Counted from the first letter of the stretch, positions 1 to 8,382 are shown. The stretch is DNA of 16,360 nucleotides from Nitzschia sp. DOCU1 (GCA_951394045.1 CATOAN010000027.1:1-16360), one strand, 5' to 3'. Numbers and translations are program-made. Notes: generated by a model from the sequence alone, not told the origin.

Positions 1-366
1 TCATGTTGTCGCGGGAGAAACCGGTGCCAGTTCCTGGGAGAAGCCACCACTTGCCCCCGAGAGATCAAAAGGTTGGATGTAGTTTCATCGGCAGACCACG
101 GAAGTGTCACAATAGACTCTTCCGGTAATCGAAGGTGCAACCCGAGAGCCGCATTCCACCATGACGAACGGTGCTGTACATCCGAGACACAACAAAATTG
201 TCAATGCTGGCTCTATTATTTTATTCTATCTACCGCTTTTCATTCTTCTTATTAAAACATCTACGAAAGTCCGTACTAAGAAGCAATGGCAAGATTCGAT
301 CATCCCGCAAACTGAAACTTGGAGGATTTTGTCTCACGACCAAGTTCCTACATTTCCAAGGTGTCT
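1..366. other. Left edge, no gene assigned
   Basis: This is the 3' flank of gene A plus sequence cut by the window edge. Stretches are open in more than one frame on both strands over positions 1-255, but none shows a recognisable domain, a convincing start or a splice pattern. I cannot decide whether a further gene begins here. Confidence 0.4.
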
Positions 367-1191
367 CTATTCAACCACTTTACTCTCCCGGTGGAGTTTC
401 TTGGAATACGTTGATTCCACCGTCCTCAGTTTGCGATCATCATCGCCTTGCTTGACTTTCTTCTTGTTGTTGTTGTTCGTTGCGGTGGCTGGGCGACGGG
501 TTGGAGAAGGTGCTACTGCAGCAGCAGGAATGTTGGGAGGAATCACAGGGCGCTGTGTTGGTGGCGGAGCAACAGGAGTGAATACCGGAGTTGGAACAAC
601 GGCAGGAACGGCAGAAGGAGCCGAACCGCCTAGCGAGGCACGAACGTCACCAGGGGGCCATGTGGGGAGAGGGATCGGTTGTGGAGTGGGCGTCCAGCAT
701 GATTGTCGCACTTGACCGTTGCCAATGTACATGCAAGAGCAGGTTTGAATAGTGAAGTTCGGGGCCACAAAGGTCGCGACCGAGTTGGTGACATGGCACG
801 AGATTGCATTGGCCGTTTGGATTTGGCAGTACGTGCACGAAGATTCAGATGACAAACTTCCACTACAAGAGCAAGTGTAGCGGGGCAAGGAGCTGCAGCT
901 AGCAGTACTGCCATAACAAGGATTACTTGCACCTCCAGCCGCACCTCCACAGACGTATTGGGTTCGGGGCGCAGTAGCGGAGCACACGGGTTGCACCGTA
1001 GCAGTTGTCTGCAGAGAACGCCGAAGAAAGTGGTGTTCGTCATCGGCCTCTTCGTCAGTGAATGGAAAGTACTCTTCGTACAGGATCATCGTGTCTGGAT
1101 CATAGTTACCGAAATTATGGAAATCCTCAGAAGATGCCGAGGCCTGAATGGCAATCACGAAGACACAAACAACAACTTGTCTGAAGATCAT
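367..1191 (-). CDS. Gene A: secreted 12-Cys, Pro-rich protein with RxL site (divergent member)
   Basis: A 274-residue protein running from the ATG at 1191 to the TAG at 367. Residues 1-19 form a signal peptide (MIFRQVVVCVFVIAIQASA). An acidic pro-segment follows and ends in FLRRSLQTT, with RRSL at 57-60. The cysteine-rich domain has Cys at 70, 81, 92, 99, 107, 109, 119, 122, 132, 151, 153 and 165, the same order as in the three downstream paralogs. A sequon NFT lies at 145-147. From 166 the tail is Pro/Ala/Thr-rich, then Asn-rich and basic (NNNNKKKVK). It lacks the PKTSL-type C-terminal motif of B, C and D. Known: R-x-L is a proteolytic site in diatom silaffins and cingulins. Inferred: secretion and cleavage after RxL, then a wall or extracellular role. 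Function is unknown. Confidence 0.85.
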   Translation of the reverse strand: MIFRQVVVCVFVIAIQASASSEDFHNFGNYDPDTMILYEEYFPFTDEEADDEHHFLRRSLQTTATVQPVCSATAPRTQYVCGGAAGGASNPCYGSTASCSSLPRYTCSCSGSLSSESSCTYCQIQTANAISCHVTNSVATFVAPNFTIQTCSCMYIGNGQVRQSCWTPTPQPIPLPTWPPGDVRASLGGSAPSAVPAVVPTPVFTPVAPPPTQRPVIPPNIPAAAVAPSPTRRPATATNNNNKKKVKQGDDDRKLRTVESTYSKKLHRESKVVE

Positions 1192-1905
1192 GCTGAAAAT
1201 CTCGGGCGGCTATGGATATAGATTGTTTTGGAGCCCTTCTTATTTATGAAAACTAAAAGGGGGGGATGATCGATACGAACAATAAAGCTGTAATTTGGGG
1301 AGCGGCATCCTGGCAAGTCGAAGAATCTTGGATTGAGAAAACCAAGAGCAAGAATGAGTTGCTGCACAAAGAAACTTCCCCAAAGGAGACACATGGTTTT
1401 TTTGTAGTGGGTGGAGGCAACAACCTTTCGAGCCGCCAAAGATTGAGTCCTTTGATCATGTACTATCTACCGGTATTTCATGTTGTTGGAGCCGTTGGCG
1501 CGACGGACGCCAAAAACTGCTCGGGTTCCTTCCCGGTACTGTTTTAAATATGCCCACACGACTGACGAAAGCTCCAGTCGTGCTTGTGAATCCACAGCTC
1601 GTGAATCGCTAAGATCCGGGCGTCTTAGAAAATCCGTCTCAAGCGCGTCATGGACAAGTCGGTTCTCTTCTACTAATAGCAACTGCGCAGACAGGCTTGA
1701 GCCCAGCGGCCGCTTGCCCCCCAACGCCACCACCCGGTCCTCTGATGATAGCAACGTCTTTTTTAAATGTTGCCTGCTGGTGGGTTACCGCAACAGGTTT
1801 GAATTGTTTGGAATTCGGCCCTCTAAGGAAACATTCAAAGAAGTGGACAATGATCTCTATGTATATCCGATTATGCAAAGGCGAACCATTGGTCTTGGTG
1901 ATGCT
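1192..1905. other. Spacer between A and B with duplicated 3' flank
   Basis: The A-proximal part (1192-1450) is the upstream region of gene A. A TATA-like ATAAATAA on the minus strand (plus 1240-1247) lies about 50 bases before the A start. The B-proximal part, about 1690-1905, aligns imperfectly with 4680-4892, the 3' flank of gene C; a shared stretch reads gcctgctggt/gcctactggt followed by gcaacaggtttg/gcagcaggtttg. This shows that the B/C duplication carried 3' flanking DNA. The ORFs here have no conserved frame between the two copies, so I do not call them. Confidence 0.6.
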
Positions 1906-2604
1906 CTAGGGCATGTCCGCGTTTCCTCTCACTCTATGATACAACTTATACTGGTCCCGCAACGTCGTTTTCGGAACGTATGCGAATGCCTTTTGAGGTG
2001 CCAGGCTAGGTTGATCCGTGGGAATTGTAACAACTGAGTCACCAGGAGTGTCAGGGTTTCTCACTTCACCCGTAGGGACAGATGGTACAGGGAACAATGT
2101 GGGGAGAGGGACAGGCGGGGGAGAGGGCGTGTAGCAGGTTTGATGAACTTGTCCGCCTCCCACGAAGTCACACTGGCAAGTCTGCATTGTCCCGTCTAGT
2201 GCAATGAAGGTACTTTTAGACCCCGTCACTTGGCAGAGAATGGCGTTTTTTGTGCGAACCTGACAGTATGTGCAGGTCGTATCGCTGGATTCGGTGCAAC
2301 TGCAGGAGTAGCCCTCGGGGAATTCTCCAGCACATGTGGCGACGCTATTCTTGCAAGGATCGCTGTCACCTCCTGCATATCCTCCGCAAGCAAAAACGTT
2401 GTGGGGGACAGTGGCTTGACAAACGTTTGTAGTTTGGAGATGGCGACGAAGAAAGTGGGGACCGTCGTCTTCATTAGCTTCTTGCACTGGGAATTCTTCA
2501 CTTGTCACATAGTTGCCATCGTGCTCCAAATCCTCGAGGTGGCCCAGCAATGCGGATGGCATTACTAGCGCCAAACATAGAAGGCAAAGAGTTCGATAAC
2601 CCAT
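1906..2604 (-). CDS. Gene B: secreted 12-Cys, Pro-rich protein with RxL site
   Basis: A 232-residue protein from the ATG at 2604 to the TAG at 1906. Residues 1-21 are a signal peptide with likely cleavage after SALLG. The pro-segment is acidic (EDLEHDG) and ends in HFLRRHLQTT, with RRHL at 53-56. Twelve cysteines lie at 62, 73, 84, 91, 101, 103, 111, 114, 124, 143, 145 and 157. They include the pairs CSC, CTYC and CQC and the stretch GGGQVHQTCYTP. A Pro-rich linker (PPPVPLPTLFPVP) leads to a conserved tail PKTTLRDQYKLY ending NADMP. The start is fixed by the signal peptide and by alignment with C and D. Closest paralog is C. Its role is unknown; secretion and RxL processing are inferred. Confidence 0.88.
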   Translation of the reverse strand: MGYRTLCLLCLALVMPSALLGHLEDLEHDGNYVTSEEFPVQEANEDDGPHFLRRHLQTTNVCQATVPHNVFACGGYAGGDSDPCKNSVATCAGEFPEGYSCSCTESSDTTCTYCQVRTKNAILCQVTGSKSTFIALDGTMQTCQCDFVGGGQVHQTCYTPSPPPVPLPTLFPVPSVPTGEVRNPDTPGDSVVTIPTDQPSLAPQKAFAYVPKTTLRDQYKLYHRVRGNADMP

Positions 2605-2846
2605 GGTTGTCGTAGGATAGTTGTAGGATTTAGAATGAATCGCTGAAGGGAGGAAATAATTGGGTCGATGAGAACAGCGTTAACGATGTTGTGTCGAAGA
2701 ACATCTGGTACGATTGCAAGCAATGAAGTGGGATGAGAACACACGAACAATGAACAGGGAATCTGGAGATGTGGCATATGAAGACGGCCAGATTGAGGCA
2801 TATTAAAGCTTCATGTGGCAATCTGAAACGACGTATTCTTTCGGCG
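2605..2846 (-). promoter_or_regulatory. Upstream region of gene B with blocks shared with C and D
   Basis: Two blocks are conserved against the upstream region of C. Block 1 is 2709-2740, around acgattgcaa...atgaagtg. Block 2 is 2795-2836, around gaggcat...ggcaatctga. Block 1 also has a counterpart upstream of D at about 7359-7385. The spacing of block 1 to the start codon is 105 bases here and about 133 in C and D. Similarity could be residual duplication or selection; the sequence alone does not separate these. Confidence 0.45.
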
Positions 2847-3316
2847 TAAGCTATTTTCTGGTTGGCATGAACGGCAAGGCACGTTATTACAATATGGGCA
2901 AGTCTGCGGAACCCCTCTCTAAAGAATGTTCTACAGCCTCACAAGCACGACCGATATCCGATTCGCTTCTTTTATTGCAGTTATGGTTGCATGGCTGGCG
3001 TTGCCATGACACAAGGGCGACCCTATCAACGACTACTAGGGCCGATGAGGATCGCAGAAAGTTCTATCTTTGACTTTGAGGCATACCCCCCCCCCCACGT
3101 AGCTAGCTCAAATTTTATGAAGAAAAAAGGGGGAAAAAGAAGGAAAAGAATTCGAAACAAAATGACCGCCTTTAAACGAGCATAATTACTACCAAACAAT
3201 GTATTTTAACGACCAATTTTGCAAGGCAATAAATGGCGTGCCAGCGTGCGCGCATTCATGCCATTTCAGGGTGCCACCATACAGTATGATGCGGATTTTT
3301 CAGCCACAAAAACACA
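2847..3316. other. Spacer with C11 homopolymer, no gene seen
   Basis: This lies between the divergent upstream regions of gene B (minus) and the spliced plus-strand gene. It holds a run of 11 C at 3086-3096 and a purine-rich stretch at 3118-3155. Small ORFs are present, but none has recognisable content. The plus-strand promoter of the gene at 3317 should lie in its right part, but no clear element was seen. Confidence 0.4.
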
Positions 3317-3892
3317 ATGACGGCGTCGACGATTGCAAGTGCTGTAGTAAGTATTTGTTACCGCCGTTTGTTGCAATCGCTCAACCACTCATCGAAGCCT
3401 ATTCGAGCTGCTTCTCTGGTTATTACAGCTCGTTTTGGCGGAGAATGATTCTAATTTCACGAGGCAAGGATTTGATGAAATTCCTCGTCGACCAACGAGG
3501 TTGTTGATGCGGTTATCGCTCGTTAGAGGACGATTCAGAAGGAACAAACCAGGTAAGTTCTCATTCGTGTTATTATAGATACGTCTATTGTTTTGGATCT
3601 TTTGTAAAGCGCTCATTCGTGACGCTAACGCCGCCTTTATTTTTATTGCATCTTTGTCTTCTGGCTCCTATTATCATCTTCGGATGCTGCCTTTGGTTTG
3701 CCGATCGATTTCAAAGACACTGGAAAGGACACTGGAGACGATGGAAAGGTCGTGGGACTCTACAATCAACCATCTTGGTGGTACCATCGTCGGCTCTTAG
3801 CGGGATGCTCTGGAAAGTCTGCGACTGTGTTGTTAGACGATGGTCAATTTTCGAAAAAGAATGTTCTACAATCATTCTGGCGGGGTTCCTAG
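3317..3892 (+). CDS. Hypothetical protein, three exons
   Basis: Proposed exons are 3317-3346, 3429-3552 and 3717-3892, encoding 109 residues. Intron 1 (82 bases) starts GTAAGT at 3347 and ends TTATTACAG at 3428, phase 0. Intron 2 (164 bases) starts GTAAGT at 3553 and ends TCAAAG at 3716. It has a branch-like CTAAC near 3625, a pyrimidine-rich stretch, and no AG between about 3608 and the acceptor. Both junctions keep one open frame through to the TAG at 3890. The protein is basic in the middle (RRPTRLLMRLSLVRGRFRR). It then has an acidic repeat (KDTGKDTGDDGK) and a C-terminal part with PSWWYHRRLLAG. I recognise no family. The basic N-terminal half could be an organelle-targeting region, but that is a guess. 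More exons upstream or downstream cannot be excluded. Confidence 0.5.
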
Positions 3893-4679
3893 GGTGGTGG
3901 TAGTCTTCCACTACTCCTATGTCGCGAATACTACAAGTGGTTTGAATAATACATCCCGCTTTTCATGTAGAACGACTCGTACTATTGGGGCAGTCAGAGA
4001 GCTTGGGATGAGTGAACAACAAAAACAACTTTGAGAACCCAATAGAGGACAAATTATAATCAAATAGTTATTTTTTGTAGACCTCTAACGTAGGAACGTC
4101 TTAGAATAGGAATAGCAAGACGAAGTGTGATGTGATATCGATTTTGATCGTATCATACAGTGCACTTATCAAACGACAATCACTAATATTACAAGATCAC
4201 TAAGTAGCCAAGATTGATTGCTACGCATTTATAAACCTGACAGCGCCGGGCTATGGTAGTGAACTATTCATCCTCCAAATCTCAACACCGTAGTCATTCT
4301 ATAGCCAAATCTAGTTGCGAAATACTCAACGCCTCTCTTTTGGGCTGTTTTGGAAGCTTTTCGCGCGATGTCTCGTGTTAAGAGTTTTTGGATTTGCGGG
4401 ATTTTTCGTGGCTAAACGAGGCAGGTTTTGGCTATTTAATTCTTCATTTCGCACTTCTGGTCCCTTTGTGTCAAGACCCTAACAGTTTATTCCAGAACCC
4501 TAACAGTTTATTCCAATAAAAACGTGAAAAGAGGGCTCTTTTGGACGGAAACAGCGTAGTTCCTTCAGAACCCTATCAAGTGCTACCTACGTGGCCGACG
4601 GTTGGCCCTTTGAATAGCAAGTTACAGGAATCTTTAATCGCCGGCATAAGTTAGCGCAGAGCACCATGCAGTTGGCCAC
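3893..4679. other. AT-rich spacer, no gene seen
   Basis: No ORF or exon chain could be supported. A near-exact tandem pair containing accctaacagtttattcca occurs at about 4475-4494 and 4496-4516. The rest is AT-rich sequence between the 3' ends of the converging spliced gene and gene C. Confidence 0.4.
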
Positions 4680-4892
4680 GAAGGCCCCTGCAGTGCCCCG
4701 AAAGCCACTACCCCGGGCCCTTGATTATAGCACCGTCTTGGCCCTCGTATTTTTGCCTACTGGTCGGCCACCGCAGCAGGTTTGCACTGTTTGGACGAAT
4801 TCGGTGCAATACAATCATTCAAAAACATAAATCGACAAACCTATCTTGTGTCTTCTATGATATGAGGGTAATTCGTTGCTTTTCGTCATGCT
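4680..4892. repeat. 3' flank of gene C, paralogous to 1690-1905
   Basis: Diverged duplicate of the 3' flank of gene B. The shared core includes gcctactggtcgg and gcagcaggtttgcactgtt, where the B copy has gcctgctggtggg and gcaacaggtttgaattgtt. It marks the extent of the duplication that gave rise to B and C. Indels break any reading frame. Confidence 0.55.
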
Positions 4893-5582
4893 CTAAGGCA
4901 AGTCACCGTCCCCCCTTACGCCATGATGAGGATACAAGTGATATTGATCGAACAAGGACGTTTTGGGGGAGTACACAGGCGTATTGGCCGGCGGATCCGT
5001 GGGAATGATTACAACCGTGTCCCCAGTAGTGCCAGGGTCTCTCACTCCCCCCGGAGGGACAGTTGGTGGTACAGGGAACAACGTTGGGAGAGGGATTGGG
5101 TCTGGAGTGGGCGTGTAGCAGGTTTGATGAACTTGTCCGCCTCCTATATAGTCACACTGGCAAGTCTGCATTGTCCGGTCCAAGGCAACAAAAGTGCTTT
5201 TAGACCCCGTCACTTGGCACAGAATGGCATTGGCTGTGCGGGCTTGACAGTAGGTGCAGGTGGTATCGCTCGATGCACTGCAACTGCAGGAGTAGCCCTC
5301 GGGGAATACCCCTGCACATGTCGCGACGCTATTCTTGCAAGGATCATTGTCACCTCCTGCATATCCTCCGCAAGCAAAGACGTTGTGGGGGACAGTGGCT
5401 TGACAAACGTTTGTAGTTTGGAGATGACGACGAAGAAAGTGGTGATTGTCGCTATCATTTGGCACATTGAATTCTTCACTGATCACATAGTTGCCATCGT
5501 GCTCCAAATCTTCGAGGTCGTGGCCCAATGTGGAGGACATTAGCGCCAAGAAAGAAATGACAGACAGCTTATGAAACAGCAT
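4893..5582 (-). CDS. Gene C: secreted 12-Cys, Pro-rich protein with RxL site
   Basis: A 229-residue protein with its start set at the ATG at 5582. A longer in-frame start at 5780 exists. I reject it because 5582 aligns with the starts of B and D and puts a signal peptide (MLFHKLSVISFLALMSSTLG) at the N-terminus. RRHL lies at 51-54, in HHFLRRHLQTT. Twelve cysteines run from 60 to 155 with the same spacing as B. The Cys domain is nearly identical to that of B; differences lie mostly in the pro-segment and tail. The tail has PIPLPTLFPVPP, then SPKTSLFDQYHLY, ending GDGDLP. Inferred to be secreted and cut at RxL. Function is unknown. Confidence 0.88.
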   Translation of the reverse strand: MLFHKLSVISFLALMSSTLGHDLEDLEHDGNYVISEEFNVPNDSDNHHFLRRHLQTTNVCQATVPHNVFACGGYAGGDNDPCKNSVATCAGVFPEGYSCSCSASSDTTCTYCQARTANAILCQVTGSKSTFVALDRTMQTCQCDYIGGGQVHQTCYTPTPDPIPLPTLFPVPPTVPPGGVRDPGTTGDTVVIIPTDPPANTPVYSPKTSLFDQYHLYPHHGVRGDGDLP

Positions 5583-5860
5583 GGTTATCGTAGAATAATT
5601 GTAGGATGAAGCAGGAAATCGCCGGGAGGGAAATACGGTGTGTCGATGACAACTGGAAGGAAGCATTCCCTGGTGACAGCATCCACCAAAGTTGCGTAGA
5701 AGCACATGTTTTCGTACGATTGCAAAAATGAAGTGGAATGAGAACCGTCTCTGGAATCTTGAGAATACGCTTGCCCGCATGTCAGCAGCATGTCTCCACC
5801 TGAGGCATAATTGCTGGTATGCGGCAATCTGAGACGATGTATGATGCCTTCAATATGAAG
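5583..5860 (-). promoter_or_regulatory. Upstream region of gene C with conserved blocks
   Basis: Conserved against gene B's upstream region: block 1 at 5715-5744 (acgattgcaaaaatgaagtg) and block 2 at 5801-5840 (tgaggcata...gcggcaatctga). Block 1 is also recognisable upstream of D. Candidate shared regulatory sequence; no known factor site was identified. Confidence 0.45.
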
Positions 5861-6129
5861 CATCTTCCGCCTGCCACGAACGTACCCGAAGCACCAAAGT
5901 AATGTAGCTGTTTGTTGAAACCCGATTCCGTTTCTCAAAACATATTGTGTACGGGAAAGCTGATTTCGCATCGTTAGTTGGAAATGCTTTGTGTATCATG
6001 TCATCGTGACAATCACACTGTTTTGGCGATTCTGGAAACCCCATGTGACGTCATGAAGTCTTTGTTGGCGGTCATTTTGGGGGGACACCGAAATCAAAAG
6101 GATATCCTCTATCGGAATGACGGAAACAA
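5861..6129. other. Spacer between C upstream region and the duplicated block
   Basis: Short ORFs here are not conserved in any paralogous copy and show no recognisable content. No gene is called. Confidence 0.35.
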
Positions 6130-6600
6130 TGGCACCCGTCTCATCGTTAGTGTTGGTCCTTTCTTGCTTGGGATGCTTCTATGAAATGCTATCTTTGGTG
6201 GACAATGAGTCCAAGGAAACGATACACACAGACAGAAGTTGGCACAGAGGGCCGCCCGGCCCTGATGTTTTCCCCCGAAACCCACAACCCTCCCTGCTCA
6301 TGGCGGCATCGACAACGTTTTGGTACGGCTTACGAAGCACCCCCAGGATTGCATCGTTTGAAATCCGGCAATCAGTCAGCATTCAAATACAGCAGTCTAG
6401 GAGCGATTACATCTATTCTCTTCGGTCATCGGATAGTCATTGGAAAAATGCACTTTTGCTCTATGGCATGTCGGCGTTTCTTGGTGCCCGCCTGTACAAC
6501 TTGAATTGATTCCTCAACGACGTCTTGGGGACGTGCACGGGCATTGCCGGTGGAGGTGATGAACTAGGTTGCTCCGCGGGGAGGTTGACAACGGAACCTC
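6130..6600. repeat. Segmental duplicate, copy 1 (3' end of gene D plus flank)
   Basis: 471 bases match 7713-8181 (469 bases) with about 13 differences by hand count, including two single-base deletions, or about 97% identity. The block holds the last 140 coding bases of gene D and about 330 bases of 3' flank. The duplicate ends where the LTR element begins, so the original block was probably longer. ORFs in the flank change frame between the copies and are therefore probably not genes. Confidence 0.9.
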
Positions 6601-7225
6601 CAGGAGCGTCAGGGTTTCTCACTTGCGAGGCAGGAGCAATCACAGGCGCTGGCGTAGGGATCGGCGGCATGGATGGGATAGGAACTGGAGCAAATGAAGG
6701 TCGTGGGACAGGTGCGGGGAAAAACGTGGGCACCGGGATGGGTGGCGGAGTGGGCGTCCAGCAGGTTTGTTGAACTTGTCCGCCTCCCAGATAGTCGCAC
6801 TGGCAAGTCTGCATTATCCCCTCTGGGGTAGCGAAGGTACTTCTAGCCCCAGTCACTTGGCACATAATGGTACCGGCTGTGCGAACCTGACAGTAGGTGC
6901 AGGTGGTATCGCTGGATCCAGTGCAACTGCACGAATAGCCGTCGGGGAACTCACCAGCACATGTCGCGTCGCTATCCTGGCATTTGTCGTGATCTCCTGG
7001 TCTTCCGCAAGCATAGACACTTCTTGGGATTCCTGTGGCTGTGCACACGTTGGAAGTTTGGAGCTGGCGACGAAGAAAGTGGCGAGCATCGTCCCCGTTT
7101 TCTTCATGCACATTAAATTCTTCACTGATCACAAAGTTGCCATCATCGTGCTCCCAGTCGTCGAGTTGGCCTAATGAATACGGCATTAGCGCCAAAGAGA
7201 GAAGACAAAGAGTTCGAAAAAGCAT
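6461..7225 (-). CDS. Gene D: secreted 12-Cys protein with extended Pro-rich tail and RxL site
   Basis: A 254-residue protein from the ATG at 7225 to the TAG at 6461. The signal peptide is MLFRTLCLLSLALMPYSLG. The acidic pro-segment ends in HFLRRQLQTS, with RRQL at 52-55. Twelve cysteines run from 61 to 155 with family spacing (CSC, CTYC, CQC, then QVQQTCWTP). The tail is longer than in B and C because of an expanded stretch of P-x-P repeats (for example FAPVPIPSMPPIPTPAP). It ends with VPKTSLRNQFKLY and NADMP. The last part overlaps the block duplicated at 7713-8181. Its role is unknown; the domain order predicts a secreted, processed matrix-type protein. Confidence 0.88.
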   Translation of the reverse strand: MLFRTLCLLSLALMPYSLGQLDDWEHDDGNFVISEEFNVHEENGDDARHFLRRQLQTSNVCTATGIPRSVYACGRPGDHDKCQDSDATCAGEFPDGYSCSCTGSSDTTCTYCQVRTAGTIMCQVTGARSTFATPEGIMQTCQCDYLGGGQVQQTCWTPTPPPIPVPTFFPAPVPRPSFAPVPIPSMPPIPTPAPVIAPASQVRNPDAPGGSVVNLPAEQPSSSPPPAMPVHVPKTSLRNQFKLYRRAPRNADMP

Positions 7226-7530
7226 GGTTGTTGCAAGAGTGCTACAGAATAAAGCAGGCTAGCAGGAGATTGGCAGGGAAGGAAATTGTGAGATCGAGGA
7301 CATTAGGAAGTATTTTCTGGATGAAAAGGTCGACGAAGCTCTATAGAAAAACATAAGCACGATTGCAAAAATGAGGAGGAAAGAGAAAGTCACGAGCACC
7401 AAACCCGGAATGTGGAGATTACACGTGCTCGCATAGGATGAGAAAGGCCCATTGGAGAAGCACATTGTGGATTTACTACTATATCGGAATCTGAAGCAAT
7501 GTACTTCGAGATACACATTATATTTTTGGC
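7226..7530 (-). promoter_or_regulatory. Upstream region of gene D
   Basis: The start-proximal bases resemble those of B and C (catggttgttgc against catggttatcg). A match to conserved block 1 (acgattgcaaaaatgagg) lies at about 7359-7385, near 134 bases upstream of the start, the same distance as in C. Block 2 is at best weakly present around 7480-7500 (cggaatctgaag). Confidence 0.4.
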
Positions 7531-7712
7531 GCCGGCATGAACGCAACAGAAGTCAGCTCCCTCATACTAGAGTTGGGCTATTTTGGAATCCAGCTTTTTC
7601 TTGAAGGGGTGCGTGCAAGAGAATTCGCTTATTATCTGAAATCTTTGGAGCTTCTGTTCACCGAACAGCTTCGAAAATCCATTTCTGTTTCGCCACAAGA
7701 AATTCAGTTTTG
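7531..7712. other. Unique spacer before the duplicated block
   Basis: A short open frame starts at 7537 and runs into the duplicate block. Its continuation is not conserved with copy 1, so I do not call it as a gene. Confidence 0.35.
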
Positions 7713-8181
7713 TGGCACACGTCTCATCGTTAGTGTTGGTCCTTTCTTGCTTGGGATGCTTCTATGAAATGCTATCTTTGGTGGACAATGAGTCCAAGGA
7801 AACGATACACACAGACAGAAGTTGGCACAGAGGGCCGCTGGCCCCGATGTTTTTCCCCGAAACCCACAACCCTCCCTGCTCATGGCGGCATCGACAACGT
7901 TTTGGTACGGCTTACGAAGCACCCCAGGATTGCATCGTTTGAAATCCGGCAATCAGTCAGCATTCAAATACAGCAGTCTAGGAGCGATTACATCTATTCT
8001 CTACGGTCATCGGATAGTCATTGGAAAAATGCACTTCTGCTCTATGGCATGTCGGCGTTTCTTGGTGCCCGCCTGTACAACTTGAATTGATTCCTCAACG
8101 ACGTCTTGGGGGCGGCCACAGGCATTGCCGGTGGAGGTGTTGAACTAGGTTGCTCCGCGGGGAGGTTGACAACGGAACCTC
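7713..8181. repeat. Segmental duplicate, copy 2 (3' end of gene E plus flank)
   Basis: Counterpart of 6130-6600 with about 97% identity. Homology starts at tggcac and ends at aacctc, immediately before the LTR sequence at 8182. Copy 1 continues there with caggagcg, so the copy is cut by the mobile element. Confidence 0.9.
8042..8181 (-). pseudogene. Gene E remnant: last 45 codons of a gene D paralog
   Basis: The reading frame is intact to the TAG at 8042 and encodes the end of the Pro-rich tail, PKTSLRNQFKLY and NADMP. Only about three residues differ from gene D (a Ser to Thr and HV to AA). The signal peptide, RxL site and cysteine domain are absent. Nothing resembling them lies on the far side of the LTR element, up to the right window edge. 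It cannot encode a family protein by itself. Confidence 0.85.
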
Positions 8182-8346
8182 TTCAGTCTTGTTTCGTTTT
8201 AGTCCAGCGAGTCAAATCACGGATTGAGTCTTGTCTTGGTTTGTGTGACTGCTTTGACTCCTTGCGATATGGCGATTACATGTATAGGTAGGCGTAGTCA
8301 CTAGGATACTACATGCCTTATGTGTGTTCAGTAGATTCGTCTACAA
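8182..8346 (-). repeat. 3' LTR arm (possibly truncated)
   Basis: 165 bases match 10645-10809 at 164 positions. On the minus strand it starts TTGTAGACGAATCTACTG right after the polypurine tract, which includes the usual TG. The other end (ACTGAA) lacks the usual CA. Together with a TATA-like box outside the homologous arm at 10567-10573, this suggests that this copy may have lost its distal part at 8182. Confidence 0.8.
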
Positions 8347-8354
8347 CTCCCCCT
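8347..8354 (-). other. Polypurine tract
   Basis: On the minus strand AGGGGGAG lies next to the start of the 3' LTR, the expected place and composition for the plus-strand primer of an LTR retrotransposon. Confidence 0.75.
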
Positions 8355-8382
8355 AATTGCCACTATCGTGAGGGTAGCTGTG

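Noticed and set aside
1906..2604. Oomycete-type RxLR effector motif in the secreted family
   Set aside because: The conserved sequence is RR-x-L-Q, without Arg after Leu and without a following EER motif. It fits the diatom R-x-L processing site better.
4475..4516. Telomere-like repeat because of accctaac
   Set aside because: Only two copies of a 21-base unit exist, and the rest of the unit is not telomeric.
5583..5780. Longer start for gene C giving 295 residues
   Set aside because: The extension has no counterpart in B or D, overlaps conserved upstream DNA and would bury the signal peptide.
6117..6509. Plus-strand ORFs in the duplicated block (also 7712-8090)
   Set aside because: The frames are shifted between the two 97% identical copies by single-base deletions, which is not expected of a conserved protein. 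They also overlap the 3' end of gene D in antisense.
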